A stretch of 64,000 nt of DNA from Antedon bifida (Eukaryota > Echinodermata > Crinoidea > Comatulida > Antedonidae), in the NCBI GenBank assembly GCA_963402885.1, contig OY727100.1, forward strand, positions 13,609,395-13,673,394. Reading direction: 5' to 3'. The stretch's first letter is position 1; each line of letters starts with the position of its first letter. Position numbers and translations under genes: made by a program. Positions 37,241-50,900 of the stretch are shown piece after piece. The notes beneath the pieces are model-generated. The model had not been told where the DNA came from. It did not search any database and saw only the letters and a list, made by a program, of their open reading frames with translations.

Positions 37241-38078
37241 CAGTAACCGGATGTTACCATCAACAAGGAAACAAGGTTACTTTCAGAATACACATACACT
37301 GATGATATCTTCTCTTCTAGGAGAAAGCCATGCTTATTTCACATTGCAGAAACTAGACGATATCTCAAAACCAAACTTCACTTCGCAGTTACCGGATGTT
37401 ACCATCAACAAGGAAACAAGGTTACTTTCAGAATACACATACACTGATGATATCTTCTCTTCTAGGAGAAAGCTATGCTTATTTCACATTGCAGAAACTG
37501 GACGATATCTCAAAACCAAACTTCACTTTGATGTAACTGGACGTTACTATCAACTAGATAACTTTCAGAATGCATTCCCATACACATGATATTTCTAGGA
37601 GAGAGGTATGCACTCGCATTAAATTTCACATTGCAGAAACTGGACGATATCTCGATACCAAACTTCACTTTGATGTAACTGGACGTTACTATCAACTAGA
37701 TAACTTTCAGAATGCATTCCCATACACATGATATTTCTAGGAGAGAGGTATGCACTCGCATTAAATTTCACATTGCAGAAACTGGACGATATCTCGATAC
37801 CAAACTTTACTTTGCAGTAACTGGACGTTACTATCAACTAGATAACTTTCAGAATACATTCCCATACACATGATATTTCTAGGAGAGAGGTATGCACTCG
37901 CATTAAATTTCACATTGCAGAAACTGGACGATATCTCGATACCAAACTTTACTTTGCAGTAACTGGACGTTACTATCAACTAGATAACTTTCAGAATACA
38001 TTCCCATACACATGATATTTCTAGGAGAGAGGTATGCACTCGCATTAAATTTCACATTGCAGAAACTGGACGATATCT
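37241..38078. repeat. Satellite, 142-bp unit, about six copies
   Basis: Units share CACATTGCAGAAACTGGACG, ATATCTCGATACCAAACTT, AACTGGACGTTACTATCAAC and CATACACATGATATTTCTAG. The four right-hand units are exactly 142 bp apart and nearly identical; the two left-hand ones (about 145 bp) are more diverged. Open frames of 60-112 codons across it are artefacts. Confidence 0.9.
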
Positions 38079-38988
38079 TTAACAAAGGAGGAAGCTATTA
38101 AACTCCCACCTGCTTTATATTGCAGAAAAACATGCAATAGCTCTGGTTACATTGGTCAGATGAGGATTTCCTTTAACACTATTGAATAGTTTCTATTTCC
38201 CTTATGCTTTTTGATGAAATACAAATAATAACAAATGCTGTTTCGTTTATATATACAGTTAACATAAAATACCTTTGCTCTAACTCTAATAAAATATCAA
38301 GTATATTACATATAAAAATAAGCTTAGAAATAATATTGCTTTGAAAAATGTGTTGATAATTTAAAATTGAAAAAACATATTTTTGCTTTAAAATATTGTA
38401 GACTCTATTAACATTATTCTATAAACCTTATGGATAATCTGATGCTATAATCTATTTTAAAAACAAATTAAAAAATAATTGAAAAAATATTCAAATCCCA
38501 AATCATCCTCTCTATATAAAGTAGTTTGTAATTGATTCTACTTTATTTATTATAATTTTTACATCTTACCATTTGAAAATAATATAATAAATATGTTGTA
38601 CCTAAATTTTCAAATATCATACAAATGTACAAACGCATGTCAATTCTAAAATATAGCAACTAAACTACTAATTTAACTCTTGAAGCTTGTAAAGATAGCA
38701 CAACTCAATGATAAATGCAGTACACTCGGCATATGGTGTAAATGAACTGTACAACCATGAGCATAAGTACAGTATCTGCCACTCCAGTGATTTTCAAGAC
38801 AGTCTTTTATGACAACACAAAAGTTTCCGACTTCATTGAGTTAGAAAGAAGCACACTCAAAACTCACTCAAAAAACTATTCCTGGGTTTCTGTATTCTAA
38901 AGAACATGTCAATTGTATAAATTTTTTAGATCAATTAATAAAAAGAATTCCAGGATTTAATCAAAATCAAATATTTATACAGTATTTT

Positions 38989-41900
38989 TTATTTCCTGCC
39001 AGTGTATGCTAAAATTCCATTCAACCAATTTGCAGCATCCGTTTTTGTCGTTGCACGAAACTTATACACACGTTCTTCGGTTTCAAGAACGATGATGCGT
39101 TCATCTTCACCTTCCACTGAGCATGGGCAATCACGTAGGTATATAGACTCTACGCTACGATCGTTCTTTTTCTTGGAATAGTGTAAATGGCCGGTCTGAG
39201 CCAACTCAAAGAATCGTTTGTTCCATGTTTGATTGCGGCCAGAGCTTAACTTCTCCATATATCCTTCTTTGGTCGGTTTTTTGTTTGATTTCTGAAAAAT
39301 TTAATAATATAAATGAAGTTTGAAAATAAACAAACATTTTAGTAATATTGGGTCATTTCATTTATCTAATTTTGTAAACAAATTTTCCTGACAAAATCCC
39401 CTGAATTTTCTGCATATGCCAAGTTTGAAGAAATGCAGGAAGAAAAATGAAATGCAAATTCCAGGAGTTTGTACCTTTCCATTCTTGGTTGATGATGGAT
39501 CACCTTTGCCTTTTGCTGATTTTTCCTTTTTATTTACTCTCCTAAGTTCTTTTTCAAATGTGGACATGCCCGCCTCCTTCCTGGCTTTCTCGCCAAACGC
39601 TTTTCGTAATTCTTGGACGTGCGTTGGCGTACCAGAAGGTGAACGGAATATTGTTTGACTCTCTGCACTACTGATGGAGCTTGACCTCTCCAGGGTACTA
39701 CACTCTGATTCAGATACTAATGCCTCAGTTTTTGTAGATTGTGACAACTGGAATTTTGTAGCGCTGAAAAAAACAAAAAAATGTTGTTTATCTAAAATCT
39801 ATTCACCTTTCAATCGCAAGGTCGTGGGTTCAAATCATAAGTAGGTCCTGTCATGATAACCACAAAGCTTTTTTTTTATATTGACATACTTAGTAGTATA
39901 CCAAAACCAAAAGAGCCTGAAAAAAACTTGTTTTGATATATCTAAAGCTCTGTCTACACTATCAAATTTTATGTGACAAAAAATGTAAGATGATTTCATA
40001 GCACTCCCATATTTGGGCAGATCACATTTGTTTTGTCAAACTAATTTGATAGTGTAGACAGGGTTTTAAAGACAAAATATTGTTTCTAAGAGACAAACCT
40101 GTGAAGAGCTGCTGCATCAGCTGCTACAAGCAGATCAACTTCCTTTTGGAAATCTTTTATAAATGAATTGACACCAGAGAAGAGTTCCTCAGAGTCTGTA
40201 CTTAAGGGCTCTCCAAACCGGGTCTGTAAATATACAAAATGTCAATGATAATACAAAAGAAAGATAACCGATTGATGTCGGAATGGTTTATAAGGAATTA
40301 TATGGTTTGAAAATAATGTACGTACCAAAACTAAAGTATATGCTGTACCCATCTCTTCACTCTTGCTTGACAATGTTTTCATCTTTACATCATAGTGCTC
40401 AACAAACAGCTGTAACAAAATAAAATTGTTTCACAAATTGTTTCTAAATATGTATAAATAATGATAAATAAATATATTCACTCATGTTTATTTTCTTTTT
40501 CTTTTTTAGGGACAATTGCCAGGGACTATCAAAATAGATAAATCTTTTTTTTCCACTTCTGATTAAATTATACAGGTGATGATCCATTCATAATACACAC
40601 AAGATAATCTAAATAAAAAACTTATATTCTGTCAACTCAATGATCAATATTACAGTACTTACATCAATTTGTGCGCAGAAATTTGCATCTTCCTCTGAAG
40701 CACCCTCATCATTGAGGAGGATAGAAGCATTTTTACGTATTTTACATAGGTCTTTCTTCATTATCTCTGCTTCTGCTTGTAAAGCCTTGATAGATGCTAA
40801 AAAAAGAATACTTTTATTATATTTATTGATCATCAAGAGTATTATTATAGTGAGCCCTCTATAAATTAGCTGTGAATTTATCTCCAAGTAAACCGAACCT
40901 ACGTCCCGGTTTGCACTAGGTGAATTTATTCGCGCCAATCAAAAGCATGCATATCCATATTTCCATTTTCCAAATCCCTTTCTGCGACAAATATCTAAGA
41001 GTTTTTTGCGTCAGCAAAATTATTAGTTCAAACAGTTTCCACTTTTGACTAAGCGAATAATCAGAGCAACCAATCAGAGCTCAGAAAATTATGTGTTCAT
41101 GTAGAGGAAAATAGAAGGTAGTTTGTGATGTTGGATTTGCATCTTACCATCAGCTACTTTAGTAACAGGTTGAAGATCATCCATAATATTCAGAAGGTCC
41201 GGTTCCTGTTGATACATCTGTTCAACAATAAACTTGAGAAGCGTGTAGTTTTTATCTTTTGATCTGCATTCTGTCAACTGTTACAAAATAAATGATACAA
41301 AAATGACTACAATAATTGTTGTTTATTTTTGCAAATCAATCCCAAGTATTAACATCGCTGATATCATCTATCATCCCTACACATGCCTATCTCTGCCAAT
41401 GGTATATGATGCCTGCTGTGGTATATGGCACCTGCTGTGGTATATGGCACCTGCTGTTGTATTTGGTACCTGCTGTGGTATATGGTACCTGCTGTGGTAC
41501 AGTACTGTATATGGCAACTGCTGTGGTATTTGGTACCTGCTATGGTGTATGGTACCTGCTGTGGTTATGGTACCTGCTGTGGTTTTTGGCACCTGCTGTG
41601 GTATTTGGTACCTGCTGAGGTATATGGTACCTGCTGTTTTACATTATATGGCACTTGCTGTGGTATTTGGTACCTGCTATGGTGTATGGTACCTGCTATG
41701 GTATATATGGCACACCAACTTTAAAGCTCTGTCTACACTATCAAACTTTATGTGACAAAAAAATGTGATAATGTCATATTACTTTGATCATGACCATTAA
41801 TCGCCACGTCCTTAATGTGTCAAGAATGCACATACAGTGGAATGCCTCTTTGTTGCATTGACTTTATATATATATTTGTTTTTGTTTTTGTACTATGAGT

Positions 41901-44900
41901 TCTTAGATTAAGATTTTTGCTATGGATATATTATGTCATCAAAGATGAATGAATGAATATATCATATTTGGGCACATCACACATTTTTATCAAAGTAGTT
42001 TGATAGTGTAGACAGAGCTTAAGGACTCCATTCAATCTATTTCGATCTGTTCCTTACCTTTGTTAGTGCTGACAGCCTAAAACCAAGAGCCTGTCCTTTG
42101 CCTGTTGTACTGTTCACAAAGTTACCAGTTGCCAGGATGTACTCCAGAACTGCAATGAACCTCTGATTGCTGTAAAGCTCTTTGCAGGCTTCTATCACAT
42201 TTTCAATAGTCTGAAAAAAAATATGCACATTCATATTTAAAATACTGTTTGAATACATTGAAATATTAAATATGTATTTTTGCTTCAATCAAAATAGTTA
42301 AAAAGTGCGGAAGTAATATTTAACTTCCATATAATAAAGTGCTCCCTCTGAGATGAAAATAGAAACTTACTTTTTGCACAACTTATAATAAAATTAAATG
42401 CTTCTTTATTAGTTATAATTAATTTTGTATGTGTACATTCATTTTATCAAAGGTCAACAATTGAATAGTGAAAACAGATTTAATATTGTGTGGGTACAGT
42501 ACTTATATTTTATGCCTTCTTTTCAAGTCTTTTTCCAAGTTCAGTTGGTAATACAGTATTATTCCTAATTATAGTGTATAAATATGATAGGAATAGAGAA
42601 ACTTTGATATGAAGAGATATACTGTACTCATGAAAATGTATTTATTTTAGGAAATCTGAGATTGAGCAAAAGCCGAACTTGGACTCTTGTGCTTGATATG
42701 CAGACACCCTACCATTAGACCACTGAGTGAATTTAAAAGCAAAAATTGATTTGTATAAAAACACACAGAAATCTGTATCTTATATACACAGCTGAAAACC
42801 AATAAATGCTATGTCATTTCTATTCAGGGAACTTGCAATGCAGCCAATTTGTAGACAAAACTGCAAAATGTAGATAACGCATTTGTGTTGAGTATATATA
42901 GCATTGAACTAAGTATGCAAATTAGTTGCGGCATGTCTCAAGTCAACGCAGTTTATTCTTTCAATTTAGAATTTATTTCAATTATATATTGGAATCTAAC
43001 CAAGGTAAAAGAACATTTTAGATCGAACAGATTAAGAAACTGAATCTGCTAAAGGTAAAGAAAATACTGAACTAAAAATGCAGTGCAACACCTCTATTAA
43101 ATGGACACTACTTTTAAAGGGACATCCCTATTGCAGGGACACCTCTAATAAATGGACACCTCCATTAAAGGAACACTCCTATTAAACGGACACCCCTATT
43201 AAGAGGACACCTCTATTAAAGGGACACTCCTATTAAAGGGACACCTCTATTAAAGGGACACTCCTATTAAAGGGATATCCTTATTAAAGGGACACTCCTA
43301 TAAAGGGACACTCCTATTAAAGGGACACTCCTATTAAGGGGGCATCCCTATTAAGAGGACACCTCTACCCCTATTTAAAGGGACACCCCTATTAAGGTAA
43401 CACTAAGGGAACACTTTGGACGGAACCTGTTTAGTCCTTAATTCTATTCTCTTAGTTCTATTACACATACAGTATTTGTTAGATAAATCATGAATGATTC
43501 CAGCGAACTTACGAGTTATAGGAAATTCAAATAAAAAAGAAAATTAGAACTTTGTTTTTAAAATATTATTTTCTTAATACAATGTGATAGATATGATTTG
43601 ATGATCTATTTTTGACTCAAAGATTGCAAATTTAAATGTCAGATAAAATTATATATCTATAGACATCATCTTTTTCCTTAGACCCGGGATTACTTTTGAT
43701 TAAAATCTATATAACTGCACTTTTTTTACAAATTAAATTTTAAATTTGAATTAACTTATTTAAACTTTAAATTGCTTGTACAAACCTTGATAAGTTAATT
43801 AGTATACAATGCCAAATAATTTAATACATTAATTTAAATTATGTATGTAGAGTATAGGTTAGATTCAATTGATAAATCACTGCTTATCACACTTTATTTT
43901 GTAACTGACGGCAGAATTGAAGGAATCATTTGTTTTTTAGGTCGTGCCCACAAATGGTTCTTCAATACACAGTAATTTCAGTGTAAAAAACTGGCGATTT
44001 CAAATGTATGTACCGCAGGACTACTATAAATACATTGTTGTTTACAGAAACAAATAAATAGACACGATGATTTATGTTATTAAAAATTAGCACCCCGTGA
44101 ATTACTTCCAAAACAGAAACTTGTCACAAAATGAGTAAAAAATTTGTTTTTTCATTTAAACAAACCCAATTTGTGTTTTGTATGTAACATTAGGGTTGAG
44201 GGATGGGGAAGAGGATGGATACAAAGAGGAACAATTTTTAAATATATTCTTTATCCACTCAGTAACGAAGTATTTCATGTTTTATAGGCCTATAAATAAT
44301 ACCACTAATAAAACATTTGCAATTTAATACTTTGTTAAAAATGTCACTGTCATAGTCGATTGAAATAGTAAAGTACATGTAATGATAAAGTTTATTTGTA
44401 TATGTTTATATATCTACCAGTACCCACATTCACAGTAAGAAATTTGTGATTTCAAAAGTGGTTAATACAATTAACGGTTACAATATTGTCAAAGTATTGC
44501 AATACTATATCTAAACATAAATTAAAAAATTAAGGGCCCATAAATGTACCTACTTGTGTTAAATCAAATAATTTTGATGGCAGACTGAGAGATTGGAATG
44601 TTCCATTCATTGCAAATCTGTAATGTTCCTTGAAATTTTTTGATCAGGTGCAATATAAATGGTATATGTGTATGTATCATAGAGGGATAAACAAAAAGTA
44701 AATTAGTATCCCAAAATGCAAAAGCATAGTAGGTGCACAGAGTAACAAACCAAGATCAACTCACTGTATGTTTTTGGGCAATTTTATCAAATTAAAGGAA
44801 GTCGACTATAAAGTTTATTTATAACTTACTGGTGCGAGATCCTCATACTGTACAGGAAACTCATTGACAGTGCTTAAAAGGTCAAGACGAATACGTATAT

Positions 44901-47900
44901 TTGGAATTTCACACATAAGCATCATAAAACGGTCTGTTGCTTCTAATTCTGTTGGAATTCCATCATAAGCCTTATACATCTCTTTGTCCTCTGTTGTTGG
45001 TTGGAATCTGGAAAGAAAGAACATAGCAAACTAGGCTACAGCATTCATATTCTGTGGCAAGGGGGAATGTCTACTGTATATCCTTGGGTATAATCCCACG
45101 TTGGGTCTAATCCCACCCCTTACTTTATGTCTGATTTAACAAACAGGCATATCCCCGGGTATAGTCCAGTATTGACTTTTGGTCTGGAAACCTCTCTCTA
45201 GCCAGTTCAAATTATTTTACAAGAAATGCTTACCAATCATTTTTTCCTGAACCTGGGTTTCTTCCAGTATATTCCCAGTATATAGTACTTGGGGATACTC
45301 TGGGGGATTTTAATGGGACTAACCTTTTAGAAATATGAAAAATTGAAAAAACAGGTCCAGGAAATGTTTTCAAAGGAGGACTCCCTATATGGCCCCTCCT
45401 TTTCCCAAAATCCTGGATCCACGATATCAATGAATCCTAGTACATACAGTTACATGTGTAATAGTTTCACATTAGGTGTAAATTTAGCACTTTTCAAGCT
45501 AGGTACAAAAATATTCATTATGTATTACCTTCTCAGAGCTGAGATATGTTCTGGTGACAGGCCACCATCGCATTCATATAGAATCACCAGTCTATTCCTA
45601 ATGTCGTTTATGTCAATCTTAAATCCACTCAAGAAAATACCAAGATTTTGAGCTAGCTTAGGATCAAGCAGTGTTTTGATTTTCTTCTTTACTGGATTCT
45701 GCAAAACTGTACAAAACAAAATTTAAAAATGTATTCAATCACAATGATTCATTACATTAATTCCAAGTCATGTATTGTTTTTTTCCAGGTCCTGTATTGT
45801 TTTTATTGCAACTAAATTCCAATTAAAAATTTCTGTAATTAAAAACCATATTTCTGTAACCAAGTTTAGCAATTTTTTGTTAAAGTTATTTTATTAATAA
45901 AAACAAATAAGACTGCAAGAAGCTTTCGACTTCTGAATCTTTTCAGAACTTATTTTTTTACCATGCACAAGTTTCTAATAAGTAGTTGATAATTCTGAAT
46001 ATATATATCTAAATTCTTACCAGCTGGAGTTTTTCCGTCTTGTGAACCGAATATTGCTTCTAATTTTACCAAATCCAATTTACATGTAACATCTCTAGTG
46101 TCTTTCCATACACTGTTACATACCTAAAGAAATATAAATGTACAAATTTATTTGCTTAAAAAAGCCTTTATCGGTTTGAGCTTTTATGTAATAATTTGTT
46201 TCATCAAGTAAAAACATTTGAGTAAACATTAAACTTTTGTTTTTTAATTACTTTTTAATTTTCAGGGGGCATATACCACATATTTTCAATATTTTCCAAT
46301 TATATTTCAACTAAAAAGACTGCATGGTATTATAAATCAAATAAAGTCATGTTTTCGCCTTTTTTGCATTGCATGTTGCACTGATTTTCTGTATGACTTA
46401 ACTTCTGACTGTTTCTCTCTGTAGGCTGAACTAAATCCCAAGTTTGCATTTATCAAAACTTGTCATTCATGTTCTTTTCCGTGACTGTAAAAGTTATCCA
46501 TGTTCAGTACTTAATCTGTACAACACATGTCTTGACTTTAGCATTGATAAAATGGTTTGATTTCAATGGTTTGAACTAAAGCTCTGTCTACACTATCAAA
46601 CTTTATATGACAAATGACGTGCCCATATAAGGACATGATGATGTCCTATCACTACCATATTTGGGTACATCACATTTTTTTTGTCAAATTAGTTTGATAG
46701 TGTAGAAACTGCTTTAGCATTCTACTGAATATCCTACATTTCAGAACAGATTAAACAGATGTTTTGAACTAATTTTGTTGAGAAAAAAAAGTTGAGAGAG
46801 ATGCTGGGAGAGATGGGAAATGTCTCCGGCATTGAATTGTTTTGGTTTTATAGAAGATAAACAACGTGACTTGACTGAAAAGGACAGTTTACTTGAATAA
46901 CTTTTTGGAACGAACGTTAACTTCAAATCCATTTTTGGACCACTTAATTTTTACCAGGTGTGTAAATAACTCAACTCAATATTGATGTTTCCTGAATGAA
47001 ATAATATCAACATGTTTTTTGAAAAGAAACAAAGAGAAAGATAAAAAAGAGATAATTCTTTCAATTGTTGAAAAGTTTTACTTTGATGTTTGCGCCACGG
47101 TTTGATGTAAGCCAGTGAAGATTTAATGAGAAGTACATGGTTCAATTGTAGCCAAAAAAAAAATGTTTGAGACTTTTTTTAATAGCCTGTATCTAGGCCT
47201 ACCATTCAGTTTCTGATGAAGTCCCTGGATTTTCATGGAATATTTACTAAAAATACATTTTAACATCTCGTAAAGAGTCAACTTCATTCTCTTAATAGGG
47301 GTGGCAGTACTGATTTAAAAAATGTTTCCCCTTGTTTGTAAGGGTGTGTGGCTCAGTGTGTTGGACGTTCGACTACTGATTGTGAGATCGTGGTCCGAAT
47401 CAAACTCTTGCCGCATTGCTTGTATCCTTAGGCAAAATACTTTACTTACGTTTGCCTCTCTCCACCCAGGTGTATAAATGGGAACCCGGTTAGATCAATA
47501 CACAACTTTGCACTGATTACTAGCTGCATTATGGGAGTATGTTTCCATACGTGTTTGTGAAAAAAAAAATGACTGGGGTAATAATGTTCAGCGCTTAGAG
47601 GTTTTACAACATATAATATATAAATCCAGGATATTATTATTATTGTGTCACAGAATGCTGTCACCTTAATATGGCTTTCATCTTAATAGATCATAATTGT
47701 TAAAACAAATATTACCCCTTGTTTCACAGGGTGCTGTCTCCTTAACAGAGCTGTCACCTTAATAGAGGTGTCGCCATAATGTAGGTTGGCCATATCGTTA
47801 AAACAAATATTGCCCCTTGTTTCACAGAATGCTGTCACCTATAGCAGTGTCCCCTAAATATGGGCATATCATAGGAGGACTTGGGATTATGTTCCATAAT

Positions 47901-50900
47901 ATATTTCCAAGAAAATACTTTTAACATAGAAACTGTTGTTATATATATTTCTGCCTTAGCAACTAAACTGCGACATGATGACTAAGAGAGTGGCCCTGAT
48001 AGAAGGAAGTCACATGGTGTAAACTCTTGTTTTTTAACAAAATCTGTTGAAGCTCACATTCTAGATTTAAATTAGTATTTCCTACTAGTTTTGTAACTTC
48101 TATATGACCCAAAAGACTTTCTTAGACATTTTAAGTCTCGCTTTTAAGAAAAACAACGGACTCTTCTGTAAGCATGTGATCAAGCCCAAATCTCCTACAG
48201 CAAATCTACCTCTCACACTAACTTTTTTTTAATCGAATTACACAAAGAGTCTGGAGAAAGCGTTTTTTTAATAAAAGGAAACTATAATTCATTCAATAAA
48301 TTAAAAACATAAAATGTAAAATGATACTAAAATTTTGTTCAAAAAAACTTACCATTGGTACTGGTGTCTTGTTCCAATGGAATGGTCTCATCTTGACATT
48401 TGATTTCACTGTGAACTTTTGCTGAAGCGCTAAAGCAACTGCAGGGGGAGGTGGTGGTGGGGGAGGGGGAACTGCGCCTATAAATGAAAAACAATACATT
48501 CAATTAAAATGTCATTAATTGGAAATAATTATCATAGTTAAGACAAGCTATTTTTGCTATACCTTATATGCTTTGTTTTACCTTGATGAAATATAAATAT
48601 TATATTTACATCAATTATCGATTGATTGATAGAATAGTCTCTGATTTTCATTTAATATTTTCTTAACTAATATAATAAGTGTGCGACGGTGCAGTGTTTT
48701 TTAACACAGTCAAATAGAAAAAGATGGAAAGTGATCATTATTATCATTACTAACACTATTATTATTATAATCAACATTAAATGGCACAAATAATGACTTA
48801 TTATAAATTTCTATTACTAGTTTATTAAACCAGATTTATATATCACCCTTTTCATGAAGTAATCATGCTCAAAGGTAGCTTGAAGAAGAATAGATGACAG
48901 AGTGAACAAAGGGTAGGAGTGCTTTAATGAATAGGTTATTACCATGACTTGGCAGAGGAGGTGGTGGTGTTCCCACTACAGATGCACCAGATAGATGACC
49001 AGTGGAAACACCTCCGCCACCAGAGTATCTTGATCCTGATGAACATCTTGAGGTGGGCCTTCGCATTTGAGGCGCCTCAAACAACCTTGAACTACGTGGC
49101 GGTAGCGGAGGTGGTGCATCCTCATATTCGTTTTCAGGCATATTTAAAGCTTGCGTCTTTTTCGTAGCTGCTCGGTTCTTGCCGCGGAATTTATTCAAAT
49201 ACACAGAACGGAGTTGTTGACCGAAGGATTTTGAATCAGATTTATTCTCCAGTTTATTATTGTCTCCTTTTGGTGATGTTTTAGATTGCAGCGCTTTGTC
49301 TGATAATGGAATGGGAGGAAGTGATCGTTTTGGGGGTTGACCCTTATTTGATTTATTTCCCCCAGAGTTTATCGCTGATGATAACCTTTGACCTGAAAGG
49401 TTTGAAAGAGATCTTGAATTTGACGGTGCTTGTACGTGATGCACCGATTTGTTACTCATACTGTTAAAAGGTCTTGGTGAGAAAGAATTTGTAGATTCAC
49501 TGCTAACGGTCGCTTTGATAATCTGCTTTCCGACTGTTGTCCCTCCAGGGGATTTGCACCTTCTTGCAGGCTGCCTTGCCAGACCTCTTCTAGGCACTGG
49601 CATTCCATCCTTCTCCTCCAATGCACATACTCTTTCCTGCACCGATCCCTCACGTATTACTTTTGAATTGCCTGGGTTTTCATGTTCTGCCATTTACAAG
49701 AATAAACATTGATGAGTCGTAGATGTAAATTCCATGATGCAGAATAATCCATGCCTAGAAAGATTCCATGCTTAAAGTAGTTCCATTCCTAGAAAGAATC
49801 CATGCTTAAGAATGTTCTATGCTTAACAGCTGTCATGTTTCCATGCTCTGATTCCATGCCATTTCAGAAAGAATGGTTCTCATTCTACCATAATAACCAG
49901 AAATCCAAAAGGACATTATCTTCTTGATTTTTTTTCCAAAATAAGTGTGTCCAAGCTGTATCAAATATTTGTTTAAACGCGAGTTTTACATGCTGTATTA
50001 AGATTCAATTCTGTTTTCTCAACTTGATTTACACACATTTTCGATTCCTTGAGTCATGCTTTGCATATATCCAAAAAATAATAATAAATTGTATCAAAAA
50101 AAGTTAAAACAAACATTACTTTATAGGCCCAATGAACTCACAACAAAACTTACCCAATAAATCAGGAGGAGGAAGAGGAGGAGGAAGCGGAACATAATTT
50201 GTGTTAGAACGTTCGGAGTCCAGCTCTATTGGTGATGAGGGCGTGCTTGGTCTAGCAGACTCTGTTGCACTATCATCATTTCTTGTGTGAAGGTACACAT
50301 CATCAGCATACTCTGGTTCAGAACTCATGATAGAGTTCCTTACAGAACCGCCATGTTCGTATAACTTCTCTGGCGAAGTTGATGTGCTCGGTCCTGCAAT
50401 TTCCGCGAGACCACGCTCTGCTTCTGGTGCTGATTTCATACTTGCTCTGTTGTCATCTGCCTCATTATTGTTCTCGAATTGCACCATGGCAGCAGCACTG
50501 GTTGGAATCTTTTCCCTGTTCATTGATTGGCTGTTGGCTTGGTTATGTCGGAACTCGTCGTCAACTGTTGTATAGCTGCTCTCTGTCACACTGTTTGTGT
50601 CGTAGATTTCTTCTTCTGTCTTTTCAATATCCTTTTTATTTGTTACTGCATCACTAGAAATTAAAAATAACATTTTTAACAGTGTTATAACAGAAAGCAG
50701 TTTATGGCTGTTTTGACTGCACACATAACCTGTCAGGCCTACAGAATATGCTGGATTGTGGAGAAGGTAATGGGAGAGGGGAAAAACCGAATATCCATGT
50801 CTATTTGTCAACCTTGCTTAGGCGGACCATAGAGAAATAAATGAAGTATTTCCTCATCATGGGTAGCCTTTTAGAATTGGGGGTGTAAGATCTCTTTCTT

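Larger units (their letters stand above)
33877..38988. other. Intergenic, repeat-rich, between convergent genes
   Basis: Holds the 3' ends of UBE2V (an AATAAA at about 34635) and of the formin gene. No further gene is seen. It contains a MITE (34955-35211), a foldback element (35785-35898), a small hairpin (36302-36329), a tRNA B-box-like GGTTCGAATCC at about 36569, and a 142-bp satellite (37241-38078). The stretch from 38080 to 38988 is plain AT-rich sequence. Confidence 0.55.

Noticed and set aside
37045-38085. Several open frames of 60-112 codons
   Set aside because: They repeat every 142 bp and are translations of the satellite.
47343-47420. tRNA gene on the plus strand
   Set aside because: The head of a SINE; the same body occurs at 25398-25668 and no cloverleaf closes.
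49449-49712. Plus-strand open frame of 87 codons
   Set aside because: Antisense shadow of the formin Ser/Pro exon 48943-49686.
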